Shown: one piece after another, positions 11,811 to 26,160 of the stretch
Layout: each line of letters begins with the position of its first letter
Numbering within the stretch: position 1 is the first letter of the stretch
Assembly: GCA_035771175.1 (NCBI GenBank)
Contig: CM069593.1
Location: forward strand, 33,864,741 to 33,928,740
Reading direction: 5' to 3'
DNA from: Paratinospora sagittata
Taxonomy: Eukaryota > Streptophyta > Magnoliopsida > Ranunculales > Menispermaceae
Length of the DNA: 64,000 nt
Program-made: the position numbers and the translations under genes
The notes under the pieces: model-generated
What the model was told of the DNA's origin: nothing
Seen by the model: only the letters and a program-made list of their open reading frames with translations
Database searches by the model: none

Positions 11811-14370
11811 ATTGATATGTCGGTCGGTAAGCAAACTTATATAGCAATCAACTCCCTTTTGGATCGATAAGTTGGTTGACTGACTAGTATATTGATTGAC
11901 CAATCGCTACGCAAATTTTAAATATCCACAACTTATTCGTTTTAACTATGGTTTGAGTAATTTAAAATGAGTTGGATGGAGAAAGAGAATATTTACAAAT
12001 TCATATGCTGTAACTTACTTTTGGAACACATGTAACCGTTGATTTGTACTTTGGATATTTAGTTGGAACTGGTCCAGTCACCGATAAGTAAAAAGTCATT
12101 GAAAGCTGCTGGTTTTTTAGATCGTGTCCTCATATTTCCAACACATTTTGAATTACTCAAATTGGAGTTAAAACGAAAGAGTTATGGTCATTTCAAGTTT
12201 ATTTATCGATTGGTCAATTGATATGTCGGTCGGTAAGCAAACTTATATAACAATCAACTACCTTTTGGATCGATAAGTTACTTGATTGACTAGTATATTG
12301 ATTGACCAATCGGTACGTAAATTTTAAATAACCACAACTTTTTCGTTTCAACTACGGTTTGAGTAATTCAAAATGAGTTGGATGGAGAAAGAGAATATCT
12401 ACAAATTCATATGTTTTAGCTTACTTTCGGAACACAAGTCACCGTTGATTAGAACATTAAATATTTAGTAGCAATTGGTCCGGTCACGGATTACTGGAAA
12501 GTCACTCAAAGCTGCTGGTTTTTTGGATCTTGTCCTCATATTTCCAACTCATTTTGAATTACTAAAATCAGTGTTAAAACGAAAGAGTTATGGTCATTTC
12601 AAGTTTATTTATCGATTGGTCAATTGATATGTCGGTCGGTAAGCAACCTTATATAGCAATCAACTACCTTTTGGATCGATAAGTTTGTTGACTGACTAGT
12701 ATATTGATTGACCAATTGGTACGAAAATTTTAAATAACCACAACTTTTTCGTTTTAACTATGGTTTGAGTAATTCAAAATGAGTTTGATGGAGAAAGAAA
12801 ATATCTACAAATTCATATGCTGTAACTTCCTTTCGGAACACCGGTAACCGTTGATTAGTACTTTAAATATTTACTAGTAACTGGTCCGGTCACTGATTAC
12901 TGGAAAGTCACTCAAAGCTGCTGGTTTTTTGGATCTTGTCCTCATATTTCCAACTCATTTTGAATTACTAAAATCAGTGTTAAAACGAAAGAGTTATGGT
13001 CATTTCAAGTTTATTTATCGATTGGTCAATTGATATGTCGGTCGGTAAGCAACCTTATATAGCAATCAACTACCTTTTGGATCGATAAGTTTGTTGACTG
13101 ACTAGTATATTGATTGACCAATTGGTACGAAAATTTTAAATAACCACAACTTTTTCGTTTTAGCTATGGTTTGAGTAATTCAAAATGAGTTTGATGGAGA
13201 AAGAAAATATCTACAAATTCATATGCTGTAACTTCCTTTCGGAACACCGGTAACCGTTGATTAGTACTTTAAATATTTACTAGTAACTGGTCCGGTCACT
13301 GATTACTGGAAAGTCACTCAAAGCTCCTGGGTTTTTGGATCCTGTCCTCATATTTCCAACTCATTTTGAATTACTAAAATCGGAGTTAAGACGAAAGAGT
13401 TATGGTAATTTCTAGTTTATTTATCGGGTTGTCAATTGATATGCTGGTCGGTAAGCAAACTTATATAGCAATCAACTACCTTTTGGATCGATAAGTTAGT
13501 TGACTGACTAGTATATTTATTGACCAATCGGTACGTAAATTTTAAATAACCACAACTTTTTCGTTTTAACTATGGTTTGAGTAATTCAAAATGAGTTGGA
13601 TGGAGAAAGAGAATATTCACAAATTCATATGTTGTAGCTTACTTTCGGAACACCGATCACCGTTGATTAGTACTTCAAATAATTAGTTGCAACTGGTCCG
13701 GTCACTGATTGCTGGAAACTTACTCAAAGCTGGTGGTTTTTTGGATCCTATCCACATATTTCCAACACATTTTGAATTACCCAAATCGGAGTTAAAACGG
13801 AAGAGTTATGCTCATTTCAAGTTTATTTATCGATTGGTCAATTGATATGTCGGTCGGTAAGCAAACTTATATAGCAATCAACTCCCTTTTGGATCGATAA
13901 GTTGGTTGACTGACTAGTATATTGATTGACCAATCGCTACGCAAATTTTAAATATCCACAACTTATTCGTTTTAACTATGGTTTGAGTAATTTAAAATGA
14001 GTTGGATGGAGAAAGAGAATATTTACAAATTCATATGCTGTAACTTACTTTTGGAACACATGTAACCGTTGATTTGTACTTTGGATATTTAGTTGGAACT
14101 GGTCCAGTCACCGATAAGTAAAAAGTCATTGAAAGCTGCTGGTTTTTTAGATCGTGTCCTCATATTTCCAACACATTTTGAATTACTCAAATTGGAGTTA
14201 AAACGAAAGAGTTATGGTCATTTCAAGTTTATTTATCGATTGGTCAATTGATATGTCGGTCGGTAAGCAAACTTATATAACAATCAACTACCATTTGGAT
14301 CGATAAGTTACTTGATTGACTAGTATATTGATTGACCAATCGGTACGTAAATTTTAAATAACCACAACCT
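10800..14370. repeat. 5-monomer HOR pair (offset 2030 bp)
   Basis: About 10800-12340 matches about 12830-14370 at offset 2030 bp (5 x 406). Shared markers are tttatcgggttgtcaattg (near 11391 and 13421), caatcgctacgc (near 11901 and 13931), and ggaacacatgtaaccg (near 12023 and 14053). The second copy carries scattered substitutions. Within it, about 12480-12890 and 12890-13300 are also near-identical adjacent monomers, which suggests a single-monomer slip inside the block. Confidence 0.72.
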
Positions 14371-17300
14371 TTTCGTTTTAACTATGGTTTGAGTAATTCA
14401 AAATGAGTTGGATGGAGAAAGAGAATATCTACAAATTCATATGTTGTAGCTTACTTTCGGAACACCGGTCACCGTTGATTAGTACTTTAAATATTTAGTA
14501 GCAATTGGTCCGGTCACTGATTACTGAAAAGTCACTCAAAGCTGCTGGTTTTTTGGACCTTGTCCTCATAGTTCCAACTCATTTTGAATTACTAAAATCA
14601 GAGTTAAAACGAAAGAGTTATCGTCATTTCAAGTTTATTTATCGATTGGTCAATTGATATGTCGGTCGGTAAGCAACCTTTTATACCAATCAACTACCTT
14701 TTGGATCGATAAGTTAGTTGACTGACTAGTATATTGATTGACCAATCGGTACGTAAATTTTAAATAACCACAACTTTTTCGTTTTAACTATGGTTTGAGT
14801 AATTCAAAATGAGTTGGATGGAGAAAGAGAATATCTACAAATTCATATGTTGTAGCTTACTTTCGGAACACCGGTCACCGTTGATTAGTACTTTAAATAA
14901 TTAGTAGCAACAGGTCCGGTCACTGATTACTGGAAAGTTACGCTAAGCTGGTGGTTTTTTGCATCCTGTCCACATATTTCCAACACATTTTTAATTACTC
15001 AAATCGGAGTTAAAACGGAAGAGTTATGGTCATTTCAAGTTTATTTATCGATTGGTCAATTGATATGTCGGTCGGTTAGCAAACTTATATAGCAATCAAC
15101 TCCCTTTTGGATCGCTAAGTAGGTTGACTGACTAGTATATTGATTGACCAATCGCTACGTAAATTTTAAATATCCACAACTTATTCGTTTTAACTATGGT
15201 TTGAGTAATTTAAAATGAGTTGGATGGAGAAAGAGAATATTTACAAATTCATATGCTGTAACTTACTTTTGGAACACATGTAACCGTTGATTTGTACTTT
15301 GGATATTTACTTGGAACTGGTCCAGTCACCGATTAGTAAAAAGTCATTGAAAGCTGCTGGTTTTTTAGATCGTGTCCTCATATTTCCAACACATTTTGAA
15401 TTACTCAAATTGGAGTTAAAACGAAAGAGTTATGGTCATTTTAAGTTTATTTATCGATTGGTCAATTGATATGTCGGTCGGTAAGCAACCATATATAGCA
15501 ATCAACTACCTTTTGGATCGATAAGTTAGTTGACTGACTAGTATATTGATTGACCAATCAGTACGTAAATTTTAAATAACCACAACTTTTTCGTTTTAAC
15601 TATGGTTTGAGTAATTCAAAATGAGTTGGATGGAGAAAGAGAATATCTACAAATTCATATGTTGTAGCTTACTTTCGGAACACCAGTCACCGTTGATTAG
15701 TACTTTAAATAATTAGAAGCAACTGGTCGGGTCACTGATTACGGGAAAGTCACTCAAAGCTACTGGTTTTTTGGATCCTGTCCGCATATTTCCAACACAT
15801 TTTGAATTACTCAAATCGGAGTTAAAACGAAACAGTTATGGTCATTTCAAGTTTATTTATCGATTGGTCAATTGATATGTCGGTCGGTAAGCAAACTTAT
15901 ATAGCAATCAACTACCTTTTAGATCGATAAGTTACTTGATTGACTAGTATATTGATTGACCAATCGGTACATAAATTTTAAATAACCACAACTTTTTCAT
16001 TTTAACTATGGTTTGAGTAATTCAAAATGAGTTGGATGGAGAAAGAGAATATCTACAAAGTCATGGCTGTAACATACTTTCGGAACACCGGTAACCGTTG
16101 ATTTGTACTTTGAATATTTAGTAGCAACAGGTCCGGTCACCGATTACTAAAAAGTCATTGAAAGCTGCTGGTTTTTTAGATCGTGTCCTCATACTTCCAA
16201 CACATTTTGAATTACTCAAATTTGAGTTAAAACGGAAGAGTTATGGTCATTTCAAGTTTATTTATCGATTGGTCAATTGATATGTCGGTCGATCAGCAAA
16301 CTTATATAGCAATCAACTACCTTTTAGATCGATAACTTACTTGATTGACTAGTATATTGATTGACCAATCGGTACATAAATTTTAAATAACCACAACTTT
16401 TTCGTTTTAACTATGGTTTGAGTAATTCAAAATGAGTTGGATGGAGAAAGAAAATATCTACAAATTCATATGTTGTAGCTTACTTTCGGAACACCGGTCA
16501 CCGTTGATTAGTACTTCAAATAATTAGTAGCAACCGGTCCGGTCACTGATTACTGGGAAGTTACTCAAAGCTGGTTGTTTTTTGGATCCTGTCCACATAT
16601 TTCCAACACATTTTGAATTACTCAAATCGGAGTTAAAACGGAAGAGTTATGGTCATTTCAACTTTATTTATCGATTGGTCAATTGATATGTCGGTCGTAA
16701 GCAAACTTATATAGCAATAAACTACCTTTTGGATCGATAAGTTACTTGATTGACTTGTATATTGATTGACCAATCGGTACGTAAATTTTAAATAACCACA
16801 ACTTTTTCGTTTTAACTATGGTTTGAGTAATTTAAAATGAGTTGGATGGAGAAACAGAATATCTACAAATTCATATGTTGTAACTTCCTTTCGGAACACC
16901 GGTAACCGTTGATTAGTACTTTAAATATTTAGTAGCAACTGGTCCGGCCACTGATTACTGGAAAGTCACTCAAAGCTCCTGGTTTTTTGGATCCTATCCT
17001 CATATTTCCAACTCATTTTGAATTACTAAAATCGGAGTTAAAACGAAAGAGTTATGGTAATTTCAAGTTTATTTATCGAGTTGTCAATTGATATGCCGGT
17101 CGGTAAGCAAACTTATATAGCAATCAAATACCTTTTGGATCGATAAGTTAGTTGACTGACTAGTATATTGATTGACCAATCGGTACGTAAATTTTAAATA
17201 ACCACAACTTTTTCGTTCTAACTATGGTTTGAGTAATTCAAAATGAGTTTGATGGAGAAAGAGAATATCTACAAATTCACATGCGGTAACTTCCTTTCGG

Positions 17301-18549
17301 AACACCGGTAACCGTTGGTTAGTACTTTAAATATTTAATAGCAACTGGTCCGGTCACTGATTACTGGAAAATCACTCAAAGCTCCTGGGTTTTTGGATCC
17401 TGTCCTCATATTTCCAACTCATTTTGAATTACTCAAATCGGAGTTAAAACGAAAGAGTTATGGTAATTTCTAGTTTATTTATCGAGTTGTCAATTGATAT
17501 GCCGGTCGGTAAGCAAACTTATATAGCAACCAAATACCTTTTGGATCGATAAGTTAGTTGACTGACTAGTATATTGATTGACCAATTGGTACGTAAATTT
17601 TAAATAACCCCAACTTTTTCGTTCTAACTATGGTTTGAGTAATTCAAAATGAGTTTGATGGAGAAAGTGAATATCTACAAATTCACATGCTGTAACTTCC
17701 TTTCGGAACACCGGTAACCGTTGATTAGTACTTTAAATATTTAGTAGCAACTGGTCCGGTCACTTATTACTGGAAAGTCACTCAAAGCTCCTGGGTTTTT
17801 GGATCCCGTCCTCATATTTCCAACTCATTTTGAATTACTCAAATCGGAGTTAAAACGAAAGAGTTATGGTAATTTCTAGTTTATTTATCGAGTTGTCAAT
17901 TGATATGCCGGTCGGTAAGCAAACTTATATAGCAATCAACTACCTTTTGGATCGATAAGTTAGTTGACTGACTAGTATATTAATTGAGCAATCGGTACGT
18001 AAATTTTAAATAACCACAACTATTTCGTTTTAACAATGGTTTGAGTAATTCAAAATGAGTTGGATGGAGAAAGAGAATATCTACAAATTCATATGCTGTA
18101 ACTTCCTTTGGGAACAACGGTAACCGTTGATTAGTACTTTAAATAATTAGTAGCAACTGGTCGGGTCACTGATTACTGGAAAGTCACTCAAAGCTACTGG
18201 TTTTTTGGATCCTGTCCTCATATTTCCAACACATTTTGAATTACGCAAATCCGAGTTAAAACGGAAGAGTTATGGTCATTTCAAGTTTATTTATCGATTG
18301 GTCAATTGATATGTCGGTCGGTAAGCAAACTTATATAACAATCAACTACCTTTTGGATCGATAAGTTACTTGATTGACTAGTATATTGATTGACCAATCG
18401 GTACGTAAATTTTAAATAACCACAACGTTTTCGTTTTAACTATGGCTTGAGTAATTCAAAATGAGTTGGATGGAGAAAGAGAATATCTACAAATTAATAT
18501 GTTGTAGCTTACTTTCGGAACACCGGTCACCGTTGATTAGTACTTTAAA

Positions 18550-21500
18550 TATTTAGTAGCAACTGGTCCGGTCACTGATTACTGGGAAGTCACTGAAAGC
18601 TCCTGGGTTTTTGGATCCTGTCCTCATATTTCCAACTCATCTCAAATCGGAGTTAAAACGAAAGAGTTATGGTAATTTCTAGTTTATTTATCGAGTTGTC
18701 AATTGATATGCCGGTCGGTAAGCAAACTTATATAGCAATCAACTACCTTTTGGATCGATAAGTTAGTTGTCTGACTAGTATATTAATTGACCAATCGGTA
18801 CGTAAATTTTAAATAACCACAACTTTTTCGTTTTAACTATGGTTTGAGTATTTCAAAATGAGTTGGATGAAGAAAGAGAATATCTACAAATTCATATGTT
18901 GTAGCTTACTTCCGGAACACCAGTCACCGTTGATTAGTACTTTAAATAATTTGTAGCAATTGGTCGGGTCACTGATTACTGGAAAGTCACTCAAAGCTAC
19001 TGGTTTTTTGGATCCTGTCCTCATATTTCCAACACATTTTGAATTACTCAAATCGGAGTTAAAACGGAAGAGTTATGGTCATTTCAAGTTTATTTATCGA
19101 TTGGTCAATTGATATGTGGGTCGGTAAGCAAACTTATATAGCCATCAGCTACCTTTTGGATCGATAAGTTACTTGATTGACTTGTATATTGATTGACCAA
19201 TCGGTACGTAAATTTTAAATAACCACAACTTTTTCGTTTTAACTATGGTTTGAGTAATTCAAAATGAGTTCGATGGAGAAAGAGAATATCCACAAATTCA
19301 TATGTTGTAGCTTACTCTCGGAACACCGGTCACCGTTGATTAGTACTTTAAATAATTAGTAGCAACTGGTCCGGTCACTGATTACTGGAAATTCACTGAA
19401 AGCTGCTGGTTTTTTGGATCCTGTCCTCATATTTCCAACTCATTTTGAATTACTTAAATCGGAGTTAAAACGAAAGAGTTATAGTAATTTCAAGTTTATT
19501 TATCGAGTGGTCAATTGATATGCCGGTCGGTAAGAAAACTTATATAGCAATCAACTACCTTTTGGATCGATAAGTTAGTTGACTGACTAGTATATTGATT
19601 GACCAATCGGTACGTAAATTTTCAATAACCACAACTTATTCGTTTTAACTATGGTTTGAGTAATTGAAAATGAGTTGGATGGAGAAAGAGAATATCTACA
19701 AATTCATAGGCTGTAACATACTTTCGGAACACCGGTAACCGTTGATTTGTACTTTGAATATTTAGTAGGAACTGGTCCGGTCACCGATTACTAAAAAGTC
19801 ATTGAAAGCTGCTGGTTTTTTAGATCGTGTCCTCATACTTCCAACACATTTTGAATTACTCAAATTGGAGTTAAAACGGAAGAGTTATGGTCATTTCAAG
19901 TTTATTTATCGATTGGTCAATTGATATGTCGGTCGATAAGCAAACTTATGTAGCAATCAACTACCTTTTGGATCGATAAGTTACTTGATTGACTAGTATA
20001 TTGATTGACCAATCGGTACGTAAATTTTAAATAACCACAACTTTTTCGTTTTAACTATGGTTTGAGTAATTCAAAATGAGTTGGAAGGAGAAAGAGAATA
20101 TCTACAAATTCATATGTTGTAGCTTACTTTCGGAACACCGGTCACCGTTGATTAGTACTTTAAATATTTAATAGCAATTGGTCCGGTCACTGATTACTGA
20201 AAAGTCACTCAAAGCTTCTGGTTTTTTGGACCTTGTCCTCATATTTCAAACTCATTTTGAATTACTAAAATCAGAGTTAAAACGAAAGAGTTATTGTCAT
20301 TTCAAGTTTATTTATCGATTGGTCAATTGATATGTCGGTCGGTAAGCAACCTTTTATAGCAATCAACTACCTTTTGGATCGAAAAGTTACTTGATTGACT
20401 AGTATATTGATTGACCAATCGGTACGTAAATTTTAAATAACCACAACTTTTTCGTTTTAACTATGGTTTGAGTAATTTAAAATGAGTTTGATGGAGAAAG
20501 AGAATGTCTACAAATTCATATGTTGTAACTTCCTTTCGGAACACCGGTAACCGTTGATTAGTACTTTAAATATTTAGTAGCAACTGGTCCGGTCACTGAT
20601 TACTAGAAAGTCACTCAAAGCTCCTGGGTTTTTGGATCCTGTCGTCATATTTCCAACTCATTTTGAATTACTCAAATCGGAGTTAAAACGAAAGAGTTAT
20701 GGTAATTTCTAGTTTATTTATCGAGTTGTCAATTGATATGCCGGTTGGTAAGCAAACTTATATAGAAATCAACTACCTTTTGGATCGATAAGTTAGTTGA
20801 CTGACTAGTATATTAATTGACCAATCGGTACGTAAATTTTAAATAACCACAACTTTTTCGTTTTAACAATGGTTTGAGTAATTCAAAATGAGTTGGATGG
20901 AGAAACAGAATATCTACAAATTCATATGTTGTAGCTTACTTTCGGAACACCGGTCACCGTTGATTAGTACTTTAAATAATTAGTAGCAACAGGTCCGGTC
21001 ACTGATTACTGGAAAGTTACGCTAAGCTGGTGGTTTTTTGCATCCTGTCCACATATTTCCAACACATTTTGAATTACACAAATCGGAGTTAAATCGGAAG
21101 AGTTATGGTCATTTCAAGTTTATTTATCGATTGGTCAATTGATATGTCGGTCGGTAAGCAAACTTATATAACAATCAACTACCTTTTGGATTGATAAGTT
21201 ACTTGATTGACTAGTATATTGATTGACCAATCGGTACGTAAATTTTAAATAACCACAACCTTTTCGTTTTAACTATGGTTTGAGTAATTCAAAATGAGTT
21301 GGATGGAGAAGGAGAATATCTACAAATTCATATGTTGTAGCTTACTTTCGGAACACCGGTCACCGTTGATTAGTACTTTAAATATTTAGTAGCAATTGGT
21401 CCGGTCACTGATTTCTGAAAAGTCACTCAAAGCTGCTGGTTTTTTGGACCTTGTCCTCATATTTCCAACTCATTTTGAATTACTAAAATCAGAGTTAAAA

Positions 21501-23630
21501 CGAAAGAGTTATTGTCATTTCAAGTTTATTTATCGATTGGTCAATTGATATGTCGGTCGGTAAGCAACCTTTTATAGCAATCAACTACCTTTTGGATCGA
21601 TAAGTTAGTTGACTGACTAGTATATTGATTGACCAATCGGTACGTAAATTTTAAATAACCACAACTTTTTCGTTTTAACTATGGTTTGAGTAATTTAAAA
21701 TGAGTTTGATGGAGAAAGAGAATGTCTACAAATTCATATGCTGTAACTTCCTTTCGGAACACCGGTAACCGTTGATTAGTACTTTAAATATTTAGTAGCA
21801 ACTGGTCCGGTCACTGATTACTGGGAAGTCACTGAAAGCTCCTGGGTTTTTGGATCCTGTCCTCATATTTCCAACTCATTTTGAATTACTCAAATAGGAG
21901 TTAAAACGAAAGAGTTATGGTAATTTCTAGTTTATTTATCGAGTTGTCAATTGATATGCCGGTCGGTAAGCAAACTTATATAGCAATCAACTACCTTTTG
22001 GATCGATAAGTTAGTTGACTGACTAGTATATTAATTGACCAATCGGTATGTAAATTTTAAATAACCACAACTTTTTCGTTTTAACTACGGTTTGAGTAAT
22101 TCAAAATGAGTTGGATGAAGAAAGAGAATATCTACAAATTCATATGTTGTAGCTTACTTCCGGAACACCAGTCACCGTTGATTAGTACTTTAAATAATTA
22201 GTAGCAACTGGTCGGGTCACTGATTACTGGAAAGTCACTCAAAGCTACTGGTTTTTTGGATCCTGTCCTCATATTTCCAACACATTTTGAATTACTCAAA
22301 TCGGAGTTAAAACGGAAGAGTTATGGTCATTTCAAGTTTATTTATCGATTGGTCAATTGATATGTGGGTCGGTAAGCAAACTTATATAGCAATCAGCTAC
22401 CTTTTGGATCGATAAGTTACTTGATTGACTTGTATATTGATTGACCAATCGGTACGTAAATTTTAAATAACCACAACTTTTTCGTTTTAACTATGGTTTG
22501 AGTAATTCAAAATGAGTTCGATGGAGAAAGAGAATATCCACAAATTCATATGTTGTAGCTTACTTTCGGAACACCGGTCACCGTTGATTAGTACTTTAAA
22601 TAATTAGTAGCAACTGGTCCGGTCACTGATTACTGGAAAGTCACTGAAAGCTGCTGGTTTTTTGGATCCTGTCCTCATATTTCCAACTCATTTTGAATTA
22701 CTTAAATCGGAGTTAAAACGAAAGAGTTATAGTAATTTCAAGTTTATTTATCGAGTGGTCAATTGATATGCCGGTCGGTAAGCAAACTTATATAGCAATC
22801 AACTACCTTTTGGATCGATAAGTTAGTTGACTGACTAGTATATTGATTGACCAATCGGTACGTAAATTTTCAATAACCACAACTTATTCGTTTTAACTAT
22901 GGCTTGAGTAATTGAAAATGAGTTGGATGGAGAAAGAGAATATCTACAAATTCATAGGTTGTAACATACTTTCGGAACACCGGTAACCGTTGATTTGTAC
23001 TTTGAATATTTAGTAGGAACTGGTCCGGTCACCGATTACTAAAAAGTCATTGAAAGCTGCTGGTTTTTTAGATCGTGTCCTCATACTTCCAACACATTTT
23101 GAATTACTCAAATTGGAGTTAAAACGGAAGAGTTATGGTCATTTCAAGTTTATTTATCGATTGGTCAATTGATATGTCGGTCGATAAGCAAACTTATGTA
23201 GCAATCAACTACCTTTTGGATCGATAAGTTACTTGATTGACTAGTATATTGATTGACCAATCGGTACGTAAATTTTAAATAACCACAACTTTTTCGTTTT
23301 AACTATGGTTTGAGTAATTCAAAATGAGTTGGATGGAGAAAGAGAATATCTACAAATTCATATGTTGTAGCTTACTTTCGGAACACCGGTCACCGTTGAT
23401 TAGTAATTTAAATATTTAATAGCAATTGGTCCGGTCACTGATTACTGAAAAGTCACTCAAAGCTGCTGGTTTTTTGGACCTTGTCCTCATATTTCAAACT
23501 CATTTTGAATTACTAAAATCAGAGTTAAAACGAAAGAGTTATTGTCATTTCAAGTTTATTTATCGATTGGTCAATTGGTATGTCGGTCGGTAAGCAACCT
23601 TTTATAGCAATCAACTACCTTTTGGATCGA
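18550..23630. repeat. 8-monomer HOR pair (offset 3248 bp)
   Basis: About 18550-20380 matches about 21790-23630. The offset is 3239 before the 9-bp deletion in copy 1 and 3248 after it. Shared markers include agttggatgaag (18861 and 22109), agttcgatgg with atatccac (near 19266 and 22514), attgaaaatgag, and a ttcatagg class (near 19700 and 22950). The match ends where copy 1 reads gaaaagttacttg (near 20380) and copy 2 reads gataagttagttg. Confidence 0.78.
18632..18650. repeat. Sat-A unit with 9-bp deletion in the left arm
   Basis: The usual ccaactcat...ctcaaatcgg block lacks the nine bases tttgaatta between 18640 and 18641, giving a 397-bp unit. The identical deletion is found at 26751/26752, 8111 bp away (20 units minus 9). 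The loss removes part of the best-paired outer stem of the dyad. Confidence 0.88.
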
Positions 23631-25290
23631 TAAGTTAGTTGACTGACTAGTATATTGATTGACCAATCGGTACGGAAATTTTCAATAACCACAACTTATT
23701 CGTTTTAACTATGGTTTGAGTAATTGAAAATGAGTTGGATGGAGATAGAGAATATCTAGAAATTCATAGGCTGTAACATACTTTCGGAACACCGGTAACC
23801 GTTGATTTGTACTTTGAATATTTAGTAGGAACTGGTTCGGTCACCGATTACTAAAAAGTCATTGAAAGCTGCTGGTTTTTTAGATCGTTTCCTCATACTT
23901 CCAACACATTTTGAATTACTCAAATTGGAGTTAAAACGAAAGAGTTATGGTCATTTCAAGTTTATTTATCGATTGGTCAATTGATATGTCGGTCGATAAG
24001 CAAACTTATATAGCAATCAACTACCTTTTGGATCGATAAGTTACTTGATTGACAAGTATATTTATTGACCAATCGGTACGTAAATTTTAAATAACCACAA
24101 CTTTTTTGTTTTAACTATGGTTTGAGTAATTCAAAATGAGTTGGATGGAGAAAGAGAATATCTACAAATTCATATGTTGTAACTTCCTTTCGGAACACCG
24201 GTAACCGTTGATTAGTACTTTAAATATTTAGTAGCAACTGGTCCGGTCACTGATTACTAGAAAGTCACTCAAAGCTCCTGGGTTTTTGGATCCTGTCCTC
24301 ATATTTCCAACTCATTTTGAATTACTCAAATCGGACTTAAAACGAAAGAGTTATGGTAATTTCTAGTTTATTTATCGAGTTGTCAATTGATATGCCGGTC
24401 GGTAAGCAAACTTATATAGAAATCAACTACCTTTTGGATCGATAAGTTAGTTGACTGACTAGTATATTAATTGACCAATCGGTACGTAAATTTTAAATAA
24501 CCACAACTTTTTCGTTTTAACAATGGTTTGAGTAATTCAAAATGAGTTGGATGGAGAAACAGAATATCTACAAATTCATATGTTGTAGCTTACTTTTGGA
24601 ACACCGGTCACCGTTGATTAGTACTTTAAATAATTAGTAGCAACAGGTCCGGTCACTGATTACTGGAAAGTTACGCTAAGCTGGTGGTTTTTTGCATCCT
24701 GTCCACATATTTCCAACACATTTTGAATTACACAAATCAGAGTTAAAACGGAAGAGTTATGGTCATTTCAAGTTTATTTATCGATTGGTCAATTGATATG
24801 TCGGTCGGTAAGCAAACTTATATAACAATCAACTACCTTTTGGATCGATAAGTTACTTGATTGACTAGTATATTGATTGACCAATCGGTACGTAAATTTT
24901 AAATAACCACAACCTTTTCGTTTTAACTATGGTTTGAGTAATTCAAAATGAGTTGGATGGAGAAGGAGAATATCTACAAATTCATATGTTGTAGCTTACT
25001 TTCGGAACACCGGTCACCGTTGATTAGTACTTTAAATATTTAGTAGCAATTGGTCCGGTCACTGATTTCTGAAAAGTCACTCAAAGCTGCTGGTTTTTTG
25101 GACCTTGTCCTCCTATTTCCAACTCATTTTGAATTACTAAAATCAGAGTTAAAACGAAAGAGTTATTGTCATTTCAAGTTTATTTATCGATTGGTCAATT
25201 GATATGTCGGTCGGTAAGCAACCTTTTATAGCAATCAACTACCTTTTGGATCGATAAGTTAGTTGACTGACTAGTATATTGATTGACCAA
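20420..25290. repeat. 9-monomer HOR pair (offset 3654 bp)
   Basis: About 20420-21640 matches about 24070-25290 at offset 3654 bp (9 x 406). Shared markers are tactagaaagtcactc (near 20600 and 24254), aagttacgctaagctgg (21014 and 24668), a ggagaaggag variant (near 21305 and 24959) and gatttctgaaaag (near 21410 and 25064). This pair overlaps the end of the 8-monomer pair, which indicates successive unequal exchanges with different registers. Confidence 0.75.
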
Positions 25291-25760
25291 TCGGTACGGA
25301 AATTTTCAATAACCACAACTTATTCGTTTTAACTATGGTTTGAGTAATTGAAAATGAGTTGGATGGAGATAGAGAATATCTAGAAATTCATAGGCTGTAA
25401 CATACTTTCGGAACACCGGTAACCGTTGATTTGTACTTTGAATATTTAGTAGGAACTGGTTCGGTCACCGATTACTAAAAAGTCATTGAAAGCTGCTGGT
25501 TTTTTAGATCGTATCCTCATACTTCCAACACATTTTGAATTACTCAAATTGGAGTTAAAACGAAAGAGTTATGGTCATTTCAAGTTTATTTATCGATTGG
25601 TCAATTGATATGACGGTCGATAAGCAAACTTATATAGCAATCAACTACCTTTTGGATCGATAAGTTACTTGATTGACAAGTATATTTATTGACCAATCGG
25701 TACGTAAATTTTAAATAACCACAACTTTTTTGTTTTAACTATGGTTTGAGTAATTCAAAA
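23640..25760. repeat. 4-monomer HOR pair (offset 1624 bp)
   Basis: About 23640-24135 matches about 25264-25760 at offset 1624 bp (4 x 406). Shared markers are gtacggaaattttcaat, ggagatagag, aggctgtaacatac (23769 and 25393) and gacaagtatatttattg (near 24052 and 25676). Confidence 0.72.
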
Positions 25761-26160
25761 TGAGTTGGATGGAGAAAGAGAATATTTACAAATTCATATG
25801 TTGTAGCTTACTTTCGGAACACCGGTCACCGTTGATTAGTACTTCAAATAATTAGTAGCAATAGGTCCGGTCACTGATTACTGGGAAGTTACTCAAAGCT
25901 GGTTGTTTTTTGGATCCTGTCCGCATATTTCCAACACATTTTGAATTACTCAAATCGGAGTTAAAACGGAAGAGTTATGGTCATTTCAACTTTATTTATC
26001 GATTGGTCAATTGATATGTCGGTCGGTAAGCAAACTTATATAGCAATCAACTACCTTTTGGATCGATAAGTTACTTGATTGACTTGTATATTGATTGACC
26101 AATCGGTACGTAAATTTTAAATAACCGCAACTTTTTCGTTTTAACTATGGTTTGAGTAAT

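Noticed and set aside
15287..15469. 60-codon + strand open frame in Sat-A
   Set aside because: It exists only because this copy has gattagtaaa where related units read gataagtaaa with an in-frame stop. It begins with TTG rather than ATG, and the same segment is closed in the sister units.
16021..16700. Possible damaged or invading sequence near 16060 and 16697
   Set aside because: These are only single-base losses in otherwise normal Sat-A units (acaaagtcatggctg and cggtcgtaagc). They account for the small phase drift.
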